The notes under the pieces were generated by a model. It was given only the letters and a program-made list of their open reading frames with translations. It was not told the origin of the DNA and did not search any database. A DNA stretch of 64,000 bases from Nitrospira sp. CR1.1 (GTDB taxonomy: Bacteria; Nitrospirota; Nitrospiria; Nitrospirales; Nitrospiraceae): positions 372,001 to 436,000 of the forward strand of contig WIAF01000001.1 of the NCBI GenBank assembly GCA_014055465.1, in the 5' to 3' direction. Shown in pieces: positions 9,413-17,122 of the stretch (within the stretch, counting starts at the first letter, position 1; each line of letters begins with the position of its first letter). The translations under genes were made by a program, and so were the position numbers.

Positions 9413-10291
9413 ATGAGATGCGCCTGGATGACCGTTCAGGCGATACGCACAACTTTCCGCCTCACGTCTGTTGTCGCTGGCCTGCTGTGCCTCGTGGCTC
9501 CCGATCCCAGCAGCGGCCACGACTCCCTGCCGGGCGCCTCGTCCGCCGGCCATGCTGAATCCCGCAACGTCTCAATGAGCCTTCCCAAGAGCGCCCCGAT
9601 GGCCTTTATCCTCGCCGGCGAGTTCGCCATGGGGAGTGATCGCGGCCAGGATGACGAGCAGCCGGTACACCGCGTCTCGGTCAAGGCGTTTTATCTGGAT
9701 GCGCAGGAAGTGACCGTCTCGCGTTATGCCGAGTTTCTTGCCTCACAAAAACCAGACCCACCCTTCAAATGGAACGAGGCCACCGGCGGTTCCCACGAAA
9801 ACAAACCGGTGGTCGGCGTCAATTGGTATGATGCGCGAGACTATTGCCGATGGGTTGGAAAACGATTGCCGACAGAAGCGGAATGGGAACTGGCAGCTCG
9901 CGGCACGGAGGGACGGGTGTATCCCTGGGGAGACGCCCATCCTACCAAGGGTCACACCAACGCCGGGCACACCAAATGGCGCGGCTACGACACGCTAACC
10001 AACGTCAGGCAGTTCGAATTAGGCAAGACCCCGAATGGAGTGTACGACTTGGCTGGAAATCTCTGGGAATGGGTCGCTGATTGGTACGATGCCACCTACT
10101 ATCAATTCAGCCCGCGTGAAAATCCATCCGGTCCCACGGCAGGCCCGCTCAGGGCATTGCGCGGCGGGGCCTGGAATAATGATGCCAAGTCCATTCGATC
10201 CGCTAATCGCGCCGGATATGCGCCCGATGCGCGAAGAAACGATGTCGGGTTTCGCTGCGCAACGGACGCGGCGCCCTCGACCGGGCGCTAG
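9413..10291 (+). CDS. Exported SUMF1/FGE-fold protein (formylglycine-generating-enzyme-like domain)
   Basis: Exported protein with a hydrophobic N-terminal signal segment, followed by a full SUMF1/FGE-sulfatase domain. The domain shows MGSDRGQDDEQPVHRVSV, EVTVSRYAEF, RLPTEAEWELAARG, NGVYDLAGNLWEW and NDVGFRCA. The cysteines that form the active site of true formylglycine-generating enzymes are replaced (GGAWN and ANRAGY here), so sulfatase activation is unlikely. The fold is widely reused in C-type-lectin-like binding proteins. I chose ATG 9413, preceded by GAGGAG, over the upstream GTG at 9395. It converges with the ZorB-like gene and overlaps it by 4 bp at the stops. Confidence 0.85.
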   Translation: MRCAWMTVQAIRTTFRLTSVVAGLLCLVAPDPSSGHDSLPGASSAGHAESRNVSMSLPKSAPMAFILAGEFAMGSDRGQDDEQPVHRVSVKAFYLDAQEVTVSRYAEFLASQKPDPPFKWNEATGGSHENKPVVGVNWYDARDYCRWVGKRLPTEAEWELAARGTEGRVYPWGDAHPTKGHTNAGHTKWRGYDTLTNVRQFELGKTPNGVYDLAGNLWEWVADWYDATYYQFSPRENPSGPTAGPLRALRGGAWNNDAKSIRSANRAGYAPDARRNDVGFRCATDAAPSTGR

Positions 10292-11040
10292 AACAGGCGA
10301 GAGCTGAAGGCGGGAGACTCGAGCGGCCGCATGGCTTGATTCACTTCGGCCAACTGATCCGTGGCGCGCAACCGGATCTTAAAGACCACGCGCCGGCTTT
10401 TGTCTCGGTCGAGTACGCGCGACCGATCCACCACCAGATCCTGCCGACCTCGTCCGCTGGCCGACGTTTTTTCATGGAAGCAGCGATAGGCCCAGGGCGC
10501 TGCGTCTTTGATCACCTCAAGCCCCTTCACCATGACGTTCAGGGATCGTTCCTGACTGAGCTTTAAATTGTAAATGTCGGACCCGCGATCGTCGGTATGC
10601 CCTTCGATCACCAGCGAGTCGATGCGATCACGCATGGCGCCGCAGAGCAGCGCCGCATAGGTCGGCATCGCATCCGCCAGAAACTGATCCGCGACGGACG
10701 ATAGCGTTCCCTTTCCGAACTCAAAGTTCAGCAAGGCATCGGGCACCACAATCCGTACGACATTGGGGTCTGCAGGATCGGCATCCAGTGACAGATCGAA
10801 CCGCTGGAAGTGATCACGGAGCAGCCCTTTCATATCCTCGGTCGTGTTCTTCGCCACATTCCGGTCAGGCGCCGGTACTGGGGTCTTCACTTTCGTTTGC
10901 GGTTCAGTTTCAGACACCTTGGTCACGTAGGCACTGAACAGCAGGATAAAAATGACGGCCAGCGACGTCATCAAGTCCGTGACCCCGATGGTGAGCACTG
11001 ATGAATGTTCCGGAGATTGCGGCGAGTGATTGGCGCGCAT
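10288..11040 (-). CDS. ZorB-like/MotB-family protein (one membrane helix plus OmpA domain)
   Basis: Stator-type inner membrane protein of 250 aa. One N-terminal membrane helix (about residues 20-40) contains an Asp (Asp22) in TDLMTSLAVIF, at the position of the proton-carrying Asp of MotB and ZorB. A linker and a C-terminal OmpA/MotB peptidoglycan-binding domain follow, with the motif EGHTDDRGSDIYNL near residue 146 and LSQERSLNV. Length and architecture match ZorB (about 246 aa) better than flagellar MotB. It starts 1 bp after the stop of its ZorA-like partner. No ZorC, ZorD or ZorE homologue follows. It could also belong to a TolR/ExbD-like or unnamed MotB-type motor. Confidence 0.85.
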   Translation of the reverse strand: MRANHSPQSPEHSSVLTIGVTDLMTSLAVIFILLFSAYVTKVSETEPQTKVKTPVPAPDRNVAKNTTEDMKGLLRDHFQRFDLSLDADPADPNVVRIVVPDALLNFEFGKGTLSSVADQFLADAMPTYAALLCGAMRDRIDSLVIEGHTDDRGSDIYNLKLSQERSLNVMVKGLEVIKDAAPWAYRCFHEKTSASGRGRQDLVVDRSRVLDRDKSRRVVFKIRLRATDQLAEVNQAMRPLESPAFSSRLF

Positions 11041-11041
11041 A

Positions 11042-12289
11042 TCAGGCTGCGCCTTTCATCGAGGCCTCTTGTCGCCAATTCGCAAACCACCGCAATCCGA
11101 GCATACTGTCATCAGGCTCGGCCTCTTCCTGAGTTTCCTGGGCTATGTGAGAGGTCGGCGCCTCATCCAGCGAGTCGACTTCACATTCGCCTGTCTCCGG
11201 CTTGAGACTTCGGTCCTGCTTTAATTCCTCGACCGATCGAGCGAGTGTCTGAATGGCCTGATTCAATTCCTGAATCGGTGCCGCCATCGTCTGTTGCATC
11301 ACCCGTGAAAGTTCCTCTGCCAACCGATCCGGAGCCCCTATTCGACCTCCCTGCTCCCGTCTGGCCAGCACCTCCACCGCCTCTCTCAGGGCCGTGACCG
11401 TAGGGCTCAATCGATCACTCAGGCTACCCGCCAGACGATCACCGAGGTCGCCTGGCACCGCACCCATTGCAACCTGACCTTGGGCGGTCGCCGGACCAGC
11501 CCCCGGCGTGAAGTTCTCCAGCATCTGTTCCATGGTCTTACGGGGAAACAACTCGTCCACCATCGTGACGAATTGCTGTTGTGTCGTCGCCAAACGATGC
11601 ATAGCCGACTTCTCAAGCAACACGAACAGATTGGCACAGAGCAATCCCACGATCGATGTCAGAAACTTTCCTGCCAAACCGTTAATCAATCCTTGAATCC
11701 CGACGATATGAGACCCGTCCGCATGAAGCTTGCTTAGGCCGATCAGGATCGCCAGAAACGTGAGCAACAGGCCGCCCCCCGTGATCAGCGAAGGAAACTG
11801 ATGATAAAAAGCCAGATTGAGGCGGCTGCTCAACAAGTCACGAGGAAAAAACTCCGCCGCCGTACGGGTGGCGAACACTTTGGGCTCGATAAACCAAGCC
11901 GTACGCTCGACGACGAAGGTTTTGCGAAAGTGGAGCCAAGCCTGCTCCAGGCGCGGCTCTCGGCGCATAGCCTTGTCCAGCGCGTGGAGATCATCGAGAT
12001 CCACCCGTTCGGGTTGACCGCTGGATTGAGCGCTTTTCTTGACGTCGCTCAAACTCGGAACCATTAACCACTCGGACTGAAGGCTCTTGCGGCTGGCGGC
12101 AAGGCTCGTCAATGTCGGCCACACTCGCATGTAACAACCCTGCACGCTGGAAATGGCCGTCGATAATCGCCCAGCGTGCCATATGAACAGCGCAATCAGC
12201 CCTCCGGACCCGAGCCAACTCAACATCGGGCTATGAAGGTCTCCAAAGAGGGTCACGTCCCGGCCGAAAAATTCCCACATAGACATCAT
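11042..12289 (-). CDS. ZorA-like/MotA-TolQ-ExbB family proton-channel protein
   Basis: Polytopic membrane protein of 415 aa, probably the ring subunit of a proton-driven motor with the downstream ZorB-like protein. Membrane segments lie at about 23-43, 165-187 and 207-226. The second and third carry Gly/Ser-rich sequences (PSLITGGGLLLTFLAILIGL; GKFLTSIVGLLCANLF) typical of MotA/TolQ/ExbB/ZorA channels. A helical cytoplasmic tail of about 170 residues follows, shorter than the coiled-coil tail of E. coli ZorA. A GGAGGTG ribosome binding site lies 8 bp before the first ATG. Absence of adjacent flagellar, tol, exb or zorC-E genes leaves the function open. Confidence 0.82.
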   Translation of the reverse strand: MMSMWEFFGRDVTLFGDLHSPMLSWLGSGGLIALFIWHAGRLSTAISSVQGCYMRVWPTLTSLAASRKSLQSEWLMVPSLSDVKKSAQSSGQPERVDLDDLHALDKAMRREPRLEQAWLHFRKTFVVERTAWFIEPKVFATRTAAEFFPRDLLSSRLNLAFYHQFPSLITGGGLLLTFLAILIGLSKLHADGSHIVGIQGLINGLAGKFLTSIVGLLCANLFVLLEKSAMHRLATTQQQFVTMVDELFPRKTMEQMLENFTPGAGPATAQGQVAMGAVPGDLGDRLAGSLSDRLSPTVTALREAVEVLARREQGGRIGAPDRLAEELSRVMQQTMAAPIQELNQAIQTLARSVEELKQDRSLKPETGECEVDSLDEAPTSHIAQETQEEAEPDDSMLGLRWFANWRQEASMKGAA

Positions 12290-12651
12290 GGCGCTTACAC
12301 CTCCGCGTCCACCTCAGCAAAACCACCACGCGATAGCCGGAGCTTTCAACAATCAGGCCAGGAGGCTCAGTTCATTGGATCTCCAACAAATCACGGAGTT
12401 TGGTGGCTCAGGCTTTTCGTGAATGGGGAAGCCAGGCAAGAACTGCCGACCTGCTGGAATCTTTCTGCAGCCCGTATGAGCCACGATTCTTCCGACGATA
12501 GATCCGGCGAGGGCACTTTTCGGCTGGAACCAGAAAACCTTCCGGACAACCCGCAGGCCCATGCCCTGGCTAAGACCGTGTGGATTTGGACATCACTCCT
12601 GTGTCATGAATAGAGGAAGATTGTGTGATTGTGCGATTACGGCAGGCCTAT
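12290..12651. other. Intergenic region between the divergent ZorA-like and small membrane-protein genes
   Basis: About 360 bp between divergently transcribed genes. It holds the strong ribosome binding site of the ZorA-like gene at its left end. A + strand open frame crosses it (to 12613) but has no family resemblance, no ribosome binding site and overlaps the ZorA-like gene. I see no RNA gene or repeat. Confidence 0.5.
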
Positions 12652-12981
12652 ATGAGCATTCCCTGGATCGCAGCGCTGCAAATTGCCAAGAAGGTGCTAC
12701 CGGTCGTCGTTGACCACGCTCCGGAGTTGCTGAAGACTATCGGACGCATTCGAGCAACCCCTTCTGTGCCGGACCCGGCGCCCGCCGACCCGGCCATCGC
12801 TCTCTTGCAGGAACAGATCAACAGCCTGCAGAAGACAATCGCGCTGCAGGCTGACACAATCGGGCAATTTCAGACGACCTTGCGCGCCACTCAACGATCA
12901 TTGACTCTCGCCTGGAGTCTGTTTGCCATGACCGTGCTTCTCTCCGTCATAATGCTCGCATACTTGGTCTTCCGGGCCTGA
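12652..12981 (+). CDS. Small tail-anchored coiled-coil membrane protein
   Basis: Unrecognised 109-aa protein from ATG 12652; an in-frame GTG at 12625 would add nine residues. The N-terminal amphipathic segment (IAALQIAKKVLPVVVDHAPE) is followed by a Pro/Ala linker. A short coiled coil (LLQEQINSLQKTIALQADTI) comes next, then a C-terminal hydrophobic helix (about the last 25 residues), which suggests a tail anchor. It is divergent from the ZorA-like gene across a 360-bp gap. Whether it is part of that system is not shown by the sequence. Confidence 0.6.
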   Translation: MSIPWIAALQIAKKVLPVVVDHAPELLKTIGRIRATPSVPDPAPADPAIALLQEQINSLQKTIALQADTIGQFQTTLRATQRSLTLAWSLFAMTVLLSVIMLAYLVFRA

Positions 12982-13147
12982 GATCGAATCAATCACCGAT
13001 CTCCGCAAGAGACGCTTGAGACCTGCCTGATCATGAAATTCTGGCTTGACGGAGCGCATGCGCGATCACACGGCGCAGTCACTCGCCGGCAAACGAGAGG
13101 CATCACGTCACAGCAGAGATGAGAATCAAGGATGGGCGAGAAACGAC

Positions 13148-13900
13148 TCAGCCGGTGTATTCGTAGGAGAGGTCGCGGGTTTGAACGAGTTTCACAAGTT
13201 GAAGGCGGCCTGCGGGAACGGCCGACACGATGCGATCCCAAACGGCTTTGGCGAGATATTCTCCCGTGACAGACGGAGTCGCTAACACCATGCGCAGATC
13301 TCGTCCATCAAACGGAACCACCACACGTTCCTTCAACAGTCGATCCAGAGCAACGATATCGGTTACCATTCCGGTCTCAGGATGAATCGGCCCGAATACA
13401 GACACGAATACATCCCAGGTATGACCTCGATGGCCCTCATGCACGGCCGTAAACGAGTATCGTCTCGTGACTGACGCGACTTCCTGGCCTGCCTCTGCCG
13501 TAAGGTCGGCACACAGATCCTCATCCTCATAGAGCGACAGTCGTTGAAGCGTGCCGATGTCGTGCTGGGCCTGGAGTTTGCCCCAGAGAACACGCGCCAG
13601 GTTTTCTGAAGTAGGAATCTGGTGAGTGAAATAGGGCAGGTCTAAATTCAGGTGCTTGTGATCAAATTCTTCCAGCACCTGCAGCAACACGCGCTTCAAA
13701 TCGAAGAGGTTCACGACCATACCGGTTCGCTGATCAACGTCTCCCGCGACGGTCACTTCCAGCATATAGTTGTGCCCGTGCCCGGGATCGTTATTGCACG
13801 CGCCGAAGATCGCACGGTTCTTAGCGGCATCCCACTCCGGCTTATGATAGCGGTGGGAGGCGCAAAACTCGATTCGCTTATTCAGAAGCACAGCTGCCAT
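13148..13900 (-). CDS. Two-domain 6-pyruvoyl-tetrahydropterin synthase/QueD-like protein
   Basis: Protein of 250 aa made of two tandem PTPS (tunnelling-fold) domains, whereas typical QueD/PTPS enzymes have one domain of about 120-140 aa. The first domain has the zinc ligands His16 (ASHRYH), His41 and His43 (GHGHNY), a nearby Cys13 and the DHKHLN strand. The second half carries a matching FTAVHEGHRGHTW segment and PFDGRDL. The reaction is probably on a dihydroneopterin triphosphate-derived substrate, as in pterin or queuosine synthesis, but the exact substrate cannot be read from the sequence. The gene stands alone behind its own promoter. Confidence 0.85.
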   Translation of the reverse strand: MAAVLLNKRIEFCASHRYHKPEWDAAKNRAIFGACNNDPGHGHNYMLEVTVAGDVDQRTGMVVNLFDLKRVLLQVLEEFDHKHLNLDLPYFTHQIPTSENLARVLWGKLQAQHDIGTLQRLSLYEDEDLCADLTAEAGQEVASVTRRYSFTAVHEGHRGHTWDVFVSVFGPIHPETGMVTDIVALDRLLKERVVVPFDGRDLRMVLATPSVTGEYLAKAVWDRIVSAVPAGRLQLVKLVQTRDLSYEYTG

Positions 13901-13943
13901 AGATCAAGAGCGATGGGTTGTGGTCTTAGACTTGCTTGAGAAG

Positions 13944-13972
13944 ATTATAGTGGATTGTTACCCTGAAACTCA
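13944..13972 (-). promoter_or_regulatory. Candidate sigma70 promoter of the PTPS-like gene
   Basis: On the minus strand a perfect -10 TATAAT (13944-13949) follows a weaker -35-like TGAGTT (13967-13972) with a 17-bp spacer. Transcription would begin near 13937, about 37 bp before the start codon at 13900. Confidence 0.55.
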
Positions 13973-13990
13973 CAACTAAAAACTCAACAT

Positions 13991-14575
13991 TTATGCACCG
14001 AGGTCGGACAACCATTCCTGCCGCATCGTCCAGGGCACTTCGGCGTCAGCCTCATATCCGGCATGGCGAACTGAGAGGGCGACACGCACGGCCGGATCGG
14101 CCAAGGCGGCTATCATGGCCGAAGTCGGACGGAAGCGCACAAAATGCACCGCACTGATCTTTGTGTCATGGCTGTGCCCGCCTTCGAACTCGCCGTAGAC
14201 GACTTCGCCGCCGGCCCGCAAGCCGAGCTTCTGACCATGGTCCAACCCCATAAACAGATCAAGCCACTGTTTCATCGTGTCGGCATCGGTCAGCTCGATC
14301 AGTAGGGTCGCGCTCAATTCACCGGAAGCCGGCAGGAGGGCATTGTACACATCTAATTCATCCTGCACTTTTTGCCGATCGACAATCCGCTCCACGCGGA
14401 TCATTTCCTGGATTTGGAAGCGCAGCGTGTCTCGATTCTCGAAGACCATGGTGATCTTGTCGCCGAGGCCGATCCGACGACGGCGCTTGAGATCGATAAT
14501 GGTCTGCCGATACGCCTCGCGCTGCTGCTCATACGCGTCGGGGGCGATCAGATCATCATGCGTCAGCTGGTCCAT
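13991..14575 (-). CDS. DUF3501 family protein
   Basis: Protein of 194 aa from the ATG at 14575. The longer open frame upstream is rejected because the conserved DUF3501 start (MDQLTHDDLI) begins here and the extension overlaps the Fe-S protein. Recognisable features are YRQTIIDLKRRRRIGLGDKITMVFEN-type helix and strand segments (cited only in part) and a C-terminal YGEFEGGHSHD region. DUF3501 genes commonly accompany rubrerythrin and a GlpC-like Fe-S protein, as here. Function is unknown; a role in peroxide or oxygen defence is inferred from the operon. Confidence 0.85.
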   Translation of the reverse strand: MDQLTHDDLIAPDAYEQQREAYRQTIIDLKRRRRIGLGDKITMVFENRDTLRFQIQEMIRVERIVDRQKVQDELDVYNALLPASGELSATLLIELTDADTMKQWLDLFMGLDHGQKLGLRAGGEVVYGEFEGGHSHDTKISAVHFVRFRPTSAMIAALADPAVRVALSVRHAGYEADAEVPWTMRQEWLSDLGA

Positions 14576-14603
14576 TATTCTGTCCGGGCGAAACGTGGAT
14601 CTG

Positions 14604-15890
14604 TCAGGAAGGCCGCGGGTCTCGAGGTAACCCGTAGGCATCGCGCACAATTTGAATGGGATGCTGCGCCGCCTTCCCGCCGACATGGGCTGCAGCCCCG
14701 GCTTGATCGAGTTGAAGGCCTGCGAGCGGACAATCGGATGCCACCTGATCAGCCAGGACCTGCTCGACCTGACGGACGGCCTTCTGCGCAATTTTCATCG
14801 ACAGCGGAAAAAATTCTGTTTTGGCCGACCACGAGCCGTCATGACCGGAGCATTTTTCAATCACCTCGACTTGCGCGCCGGCACATTCCATCAGCTCCTT
14901 CGACTTGAACCCGATGTTTTGGTCTCGCAAGTGACAGGGCACTTGATAGACGACCCGTCCAGGTTGTTGCGTGAAATCGGTGGCTAGGCCCCCCTCTCGC
15001 TTGAGCTTCATGAGATACTCGCAGACATCGTAGGTGCGCGATGCAACCCGTGTTGCATCGTCCCCCGAAACGAGATTCGCATACTCCCGCTTCACCATGA
15101 GACTGCAGCTGGGAGCGGGAATCACGACATCATACCCCTGATCGACCCAGGGTTTCAGTGATGCAATCGTGTGCTCGGCCGCCTTCACCATCGCCGCCGT
15201 ATCACCGATGTCAAAGGAGGGCATTCCGCAACAGGACTGGTCTGGCAACACCACGTGAATGCCGTTTTTTTCGAGGACTTGCACGGTCGCCTTCCCGACA
15301 TCGGTCGCCTGATAGTTAACCAGGCAGCTCGCAAACAACGCGACTTTCTTGCCTGTCGCCGCTTTGTTCTGGGACGACCGCCCGGCCCACCACCGCGTGA
15401 ATGTTTCCCGTTGATAGCGCAGGACCTGCCGATCTTGATGAACGCCCATCACCATTTGCATGAGACTTCTCACCCACCGCTGGTCCAACCCCCAGTTGAC
15501 GAACGGCGCAAGGGCGCTATTGATTCGCCCCAAGAGGTCCGTTCTGGTCAATAGCCAATCCCGCCACCGAATCCCTCGCACAGTGGCCAACCGCTTTTTC
15601 CATACCGCCATCAAAAGCGGAAAATCGATTCCGTATTGATGCGGCGGCGTATAGGGACAATGGTTATAGCAGAGCTTGCAGTAGTAACATTCGTCGACGA
15701 CTCGATGATGATCGGCCGGTGTGAACTTCGTGACCACACTCTCATACTCATCAATCCGGTCCAGGAGCGTGTTGAAAGAAGGACAGAGGTTGAAGCAGCG
15801 GCGGCAGCCGTCGCAGACATCGTAGATCCGCAGTGTTTCCTGTTCGAGGGTAGCCTGATCGATCGGTTGGAGAAGACGAAGTTCTATCAC
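14604..15890 (-). CDS. GlpC/HdrD-like Fe-S oxidoreductase (two 4Fe-4S motifs plus two CCG domains)
   Basis: Cytoplasmic electron-transfer protein of about 428 aa. Near the N-terminus are two ferredoxin-type motifs, [11 protein letters not shown] and [11 protein letters not shown]. Two cysteine-rich CCG domains follow (signatures ASCLVNY...SCCGMP and PCHLRDQN...CSGHDGSW), as in GlpC, GlcF and heterodisulfide reductase subunits. No catalytic dehydrogenase partner is adjacent; instead it lies between rubrerythrin and DUF3501, suggesting it passes electrons to a peroxide-reducing system. I chose GTG 15890, preceded by AAAGG. The longer GTG start at 15959 lies inside a hairpin and its extra residues look non-native. 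Confidence 0.88.
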   Translation of the reverse strand: MIELRLLQPIDQATLEQETLRIYDVCDGCRRCFNLCPSFNTLLDRIDEYESVVTKFTPADHHRVVDECYYCKLCYNHCPYTPPHQYGIDFPLLMAVWKKRLATVRGIRWRDWLLTRTDLLGRINSALAPFVNWGLDQRWVRSLMQMVMGVHQDRQVLRYQRETFTRWWAGRSSQNKAATGKKVALFASCLVNYQATDVGKATVQVLEKNGIHVVLPDQSCCGMPSFDIGDTAAMVKAAEHTIASLKPWVDQGYDVVIPAPSCSLMVKREYANLVSGDDATRVASRTYDVCEYLMKLKREGGLATDFTQQPGRVVYQVPCHLRDQNIGFKSKELMECAGAQVEVIEKCSGHDGSWSAKTEFFPLSMKIAQKAVRQVEQVLADQVASDCPLAGLQLDQAGAAAHVGGKAAQHPIQIVRDAYGLPRDPRPS

Positions 15891-15931
15891 GAAAGGGACC
15901 TTTACGACGCCAGTCGATGGGGAGCGGACAT

Positions 15932-15963
15932 CCGGGTGAGGCGGAACGCTCCGCCCCACCCGG
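15932..15963. other. Strong imperfect hairpin between the rubrerythrin and Fe-S genes
   Basis: Arms 15932-15938 and 15957-15963, then 15940-15945 and 15950-15955, pair with a single mismatch around a 4-nt loop, giving a GC-rich 14-position stem. No T-tract follows, so it is unlikely to be a simple terminator. Within the operon it could stabilise or process the mRNA. Confidence 0.55.
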
Positions 15964-15999
15964 TCATCATGCGCTCAGGACCTGCCAAGGCAGGGACTG

Positions 16000-16425
16000 T
16001 TACTGCTTCAAGCTATCGAGGCCTTTGGTAAACCGGTTGGCGTGGGATCGTTCGGCTTTGGCCAACGTCTCGAACCACTCCGCCAACTCCGAGAAACCTT
16101 CGTCACGCGCTGTCTTCGCCATGCCCGGATACATCTGGGTGTATTCGTATGTTTCCCCTTCGATCGCGGACTTCAAATTCGCTTCGGTGTTTCCAATCGG
16201 CACGCCGGTGGCGGGATCGCCGACTTCTTTGAGAAAATCCAAGTGTCCAAAAGCATGGCCGGTCTCCGCCTCGGACGTGTCGCGGAAGAGTCCGCCGACA
16301 TCGGGATACCCCTCAATATCGGCCCGGCGCGCAAAATACAGGTACCGCCGGTTGGCCTGCGACTCACCGGCAAATGCGTGCTTGAGGTTCTCATGACTTT
16401 TCGTGCCCTTCAAACTGTTTCCCAT
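16000..16425 (-). CDS. Rubrerythrin (ferritin-like domain only)
   Basis: Di-iron peroxidase that reduces H2O2 using electrons from small redox proteins. At 141 aa it is only the four-helix ferritin-like domain. Ligand-type segments are visible ([49 protein letters not shown]). The C-terminal rubredoxin domain with its CxxC motifs is missing, so an external electron donor is needed; the downstream Fe-S protein is a candidate. The start at 16425 is set by the GGAGGAG site upstream and by family length; the longer frame has no support. It lies 26 bp after the PerR-like regulator gene. Confidence 0.93.
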   Translation of the reverse strand: MGNSLKGTKSHENLKHAFAGESQANRRYLYFARRADIEGYPDVGGLFRDTSEAETGHAFGHLDFLKEVGDPATGVPIGNTEANLKSAIEGETYEYTQMYPGMAKTARDEGFSELAEWFETLAKAERSHANRFTKGLDSLKQ

Positions 16426-16451
16426 ACTCTCCTCCTTCAATAAATGATGGC

Positions 16452-16904
16452 CTACCCGCGACGCGGCGGCACGTCGCGCCCGGCTTGCTGACAACTCACA
16501 CAATATCCGTGAAATTCGACTCGATGCCCGAGGACATCAAATCCTCTCGCCTGTCTGCTCGACAGCTGTAACCGATTCAAATCATCGTCCATCACATCTA
16601 TAATCTGGCCACATCCCAGGCAGATCAGATGGTGGTGCATGCTCACATTCCCGTCATACCGCGCCATGGCATGGCCGACGTTGACTTCCCGCACCAACCC
16701 CGCGTTCCGCAATACGCCCAGCGTGTAGTAGACGGTATTGCGCGATATCCTCGACTGCTGGCGCTTCACCATCCGGTAAAGATCCTCAGCGCTCGGATGA
16801 CTGGCAGTCTCTACCAATGCCGCGTAAATCGCTGCGCGCTGGCGAGTGACACGTACCGCGTGCCGACGAAAACGAGCCTCAATCTCTTGCGGGTGTACGT
16901 TCAT
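16452..16904 (-). CDS. Fur-family regulator, PerR-like
   Basis: DNA-binding metalloregulator of 150 aa. The N-terminal winged helix has the recognition-helix region ISRNTVYYTLGVLRNAGL. A structural zinc site is formed by Cys95, Cys98 (CLGC) and Cys135, Cys138 (CVSC). Residues matching the PerR regulatory metal site are present: His36, Asp84, His90-92 and Asp103. The Asp at 84 and the downstream rubrerythrin favour a peroxide sensor over an iron-responsive Fur. The ATG at 16904 is preferred; an upstream in-frame extension adds non-family sequence. A palindrome 18 bp upstream suggests autoregulation. Confidence 0.88.
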   Translation of the reverse strand: MNVHPQEIEARFRRHAVRVTRQRAAIYAALVETASHPSAEDLYRMVKRQQSRISRNTVYYTLGVLRNAGLVREVNVGHAMARYDGNVSMHHHLICLGCGQIIDVMDDDLNRLQLSSRQARGFDVLGHRVEFHGYCVSCQQAGRDVPPRRG

Positions 16905-16921
16905 ACCATTGACCGTGAGAC

Positions 16922-16934
16922 AGGAATGATTCCT
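16922..16934 (-). promoter_or_regulatory. Candidate operator upstream of the PerR-like gene
   Basis: Perfect 6-1-6 inverted repeat AGGAATGATTCCT, 18 bp upstream of the PerR-like start codon. Fur-family operators are AT-rich inverted repeats around a single central base, so this fits autoregulation of the rubrerythrin operon. The match to any published box is only partial. Confidence 0.45.
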
Positions 16935-17122
16935 ACATAGCATGGAGATCCATCGCACAGCAAGGCCGAGGGAGACCCGGTCACTGGCTTGAAGTCAGCA
17001 AGCGCCCAAACTTGCAACGATCAGGGTACCGCGTGAAACGAGAGCGGGTCCTTCAGATGAACGGTCGCGGAGTGTTGATGGAAGGAACCGTGGAACCTTG
17101 AATTGGTTGAGACAGTCTTCGG

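Noticed and set aside
10288..12289. Flagellar MotA/MotB or TolQ/TolR
   Set aside because: No flagellar or tol genes are adjacent; length and domain layout (Asp-bearing helix plus OmpA domain of 250 aa, 415-aa channel with tail) fit ZorA/ZorB better. The call remains provisional.
12176..12613. 145-codon + strand frame overlapping the start of the ZorA-like gene
   Set aside because: It overlaps a well-supported gene, has no ribosome binding site and no recognisable sequence.
14604..15959. Longer start (GTG 15959) for the Fe-S protein
   Set aside because: The added residues lie in a hairpin and do not resemble the family; GTG 15890 has a ribosome binding site and gives normal length.
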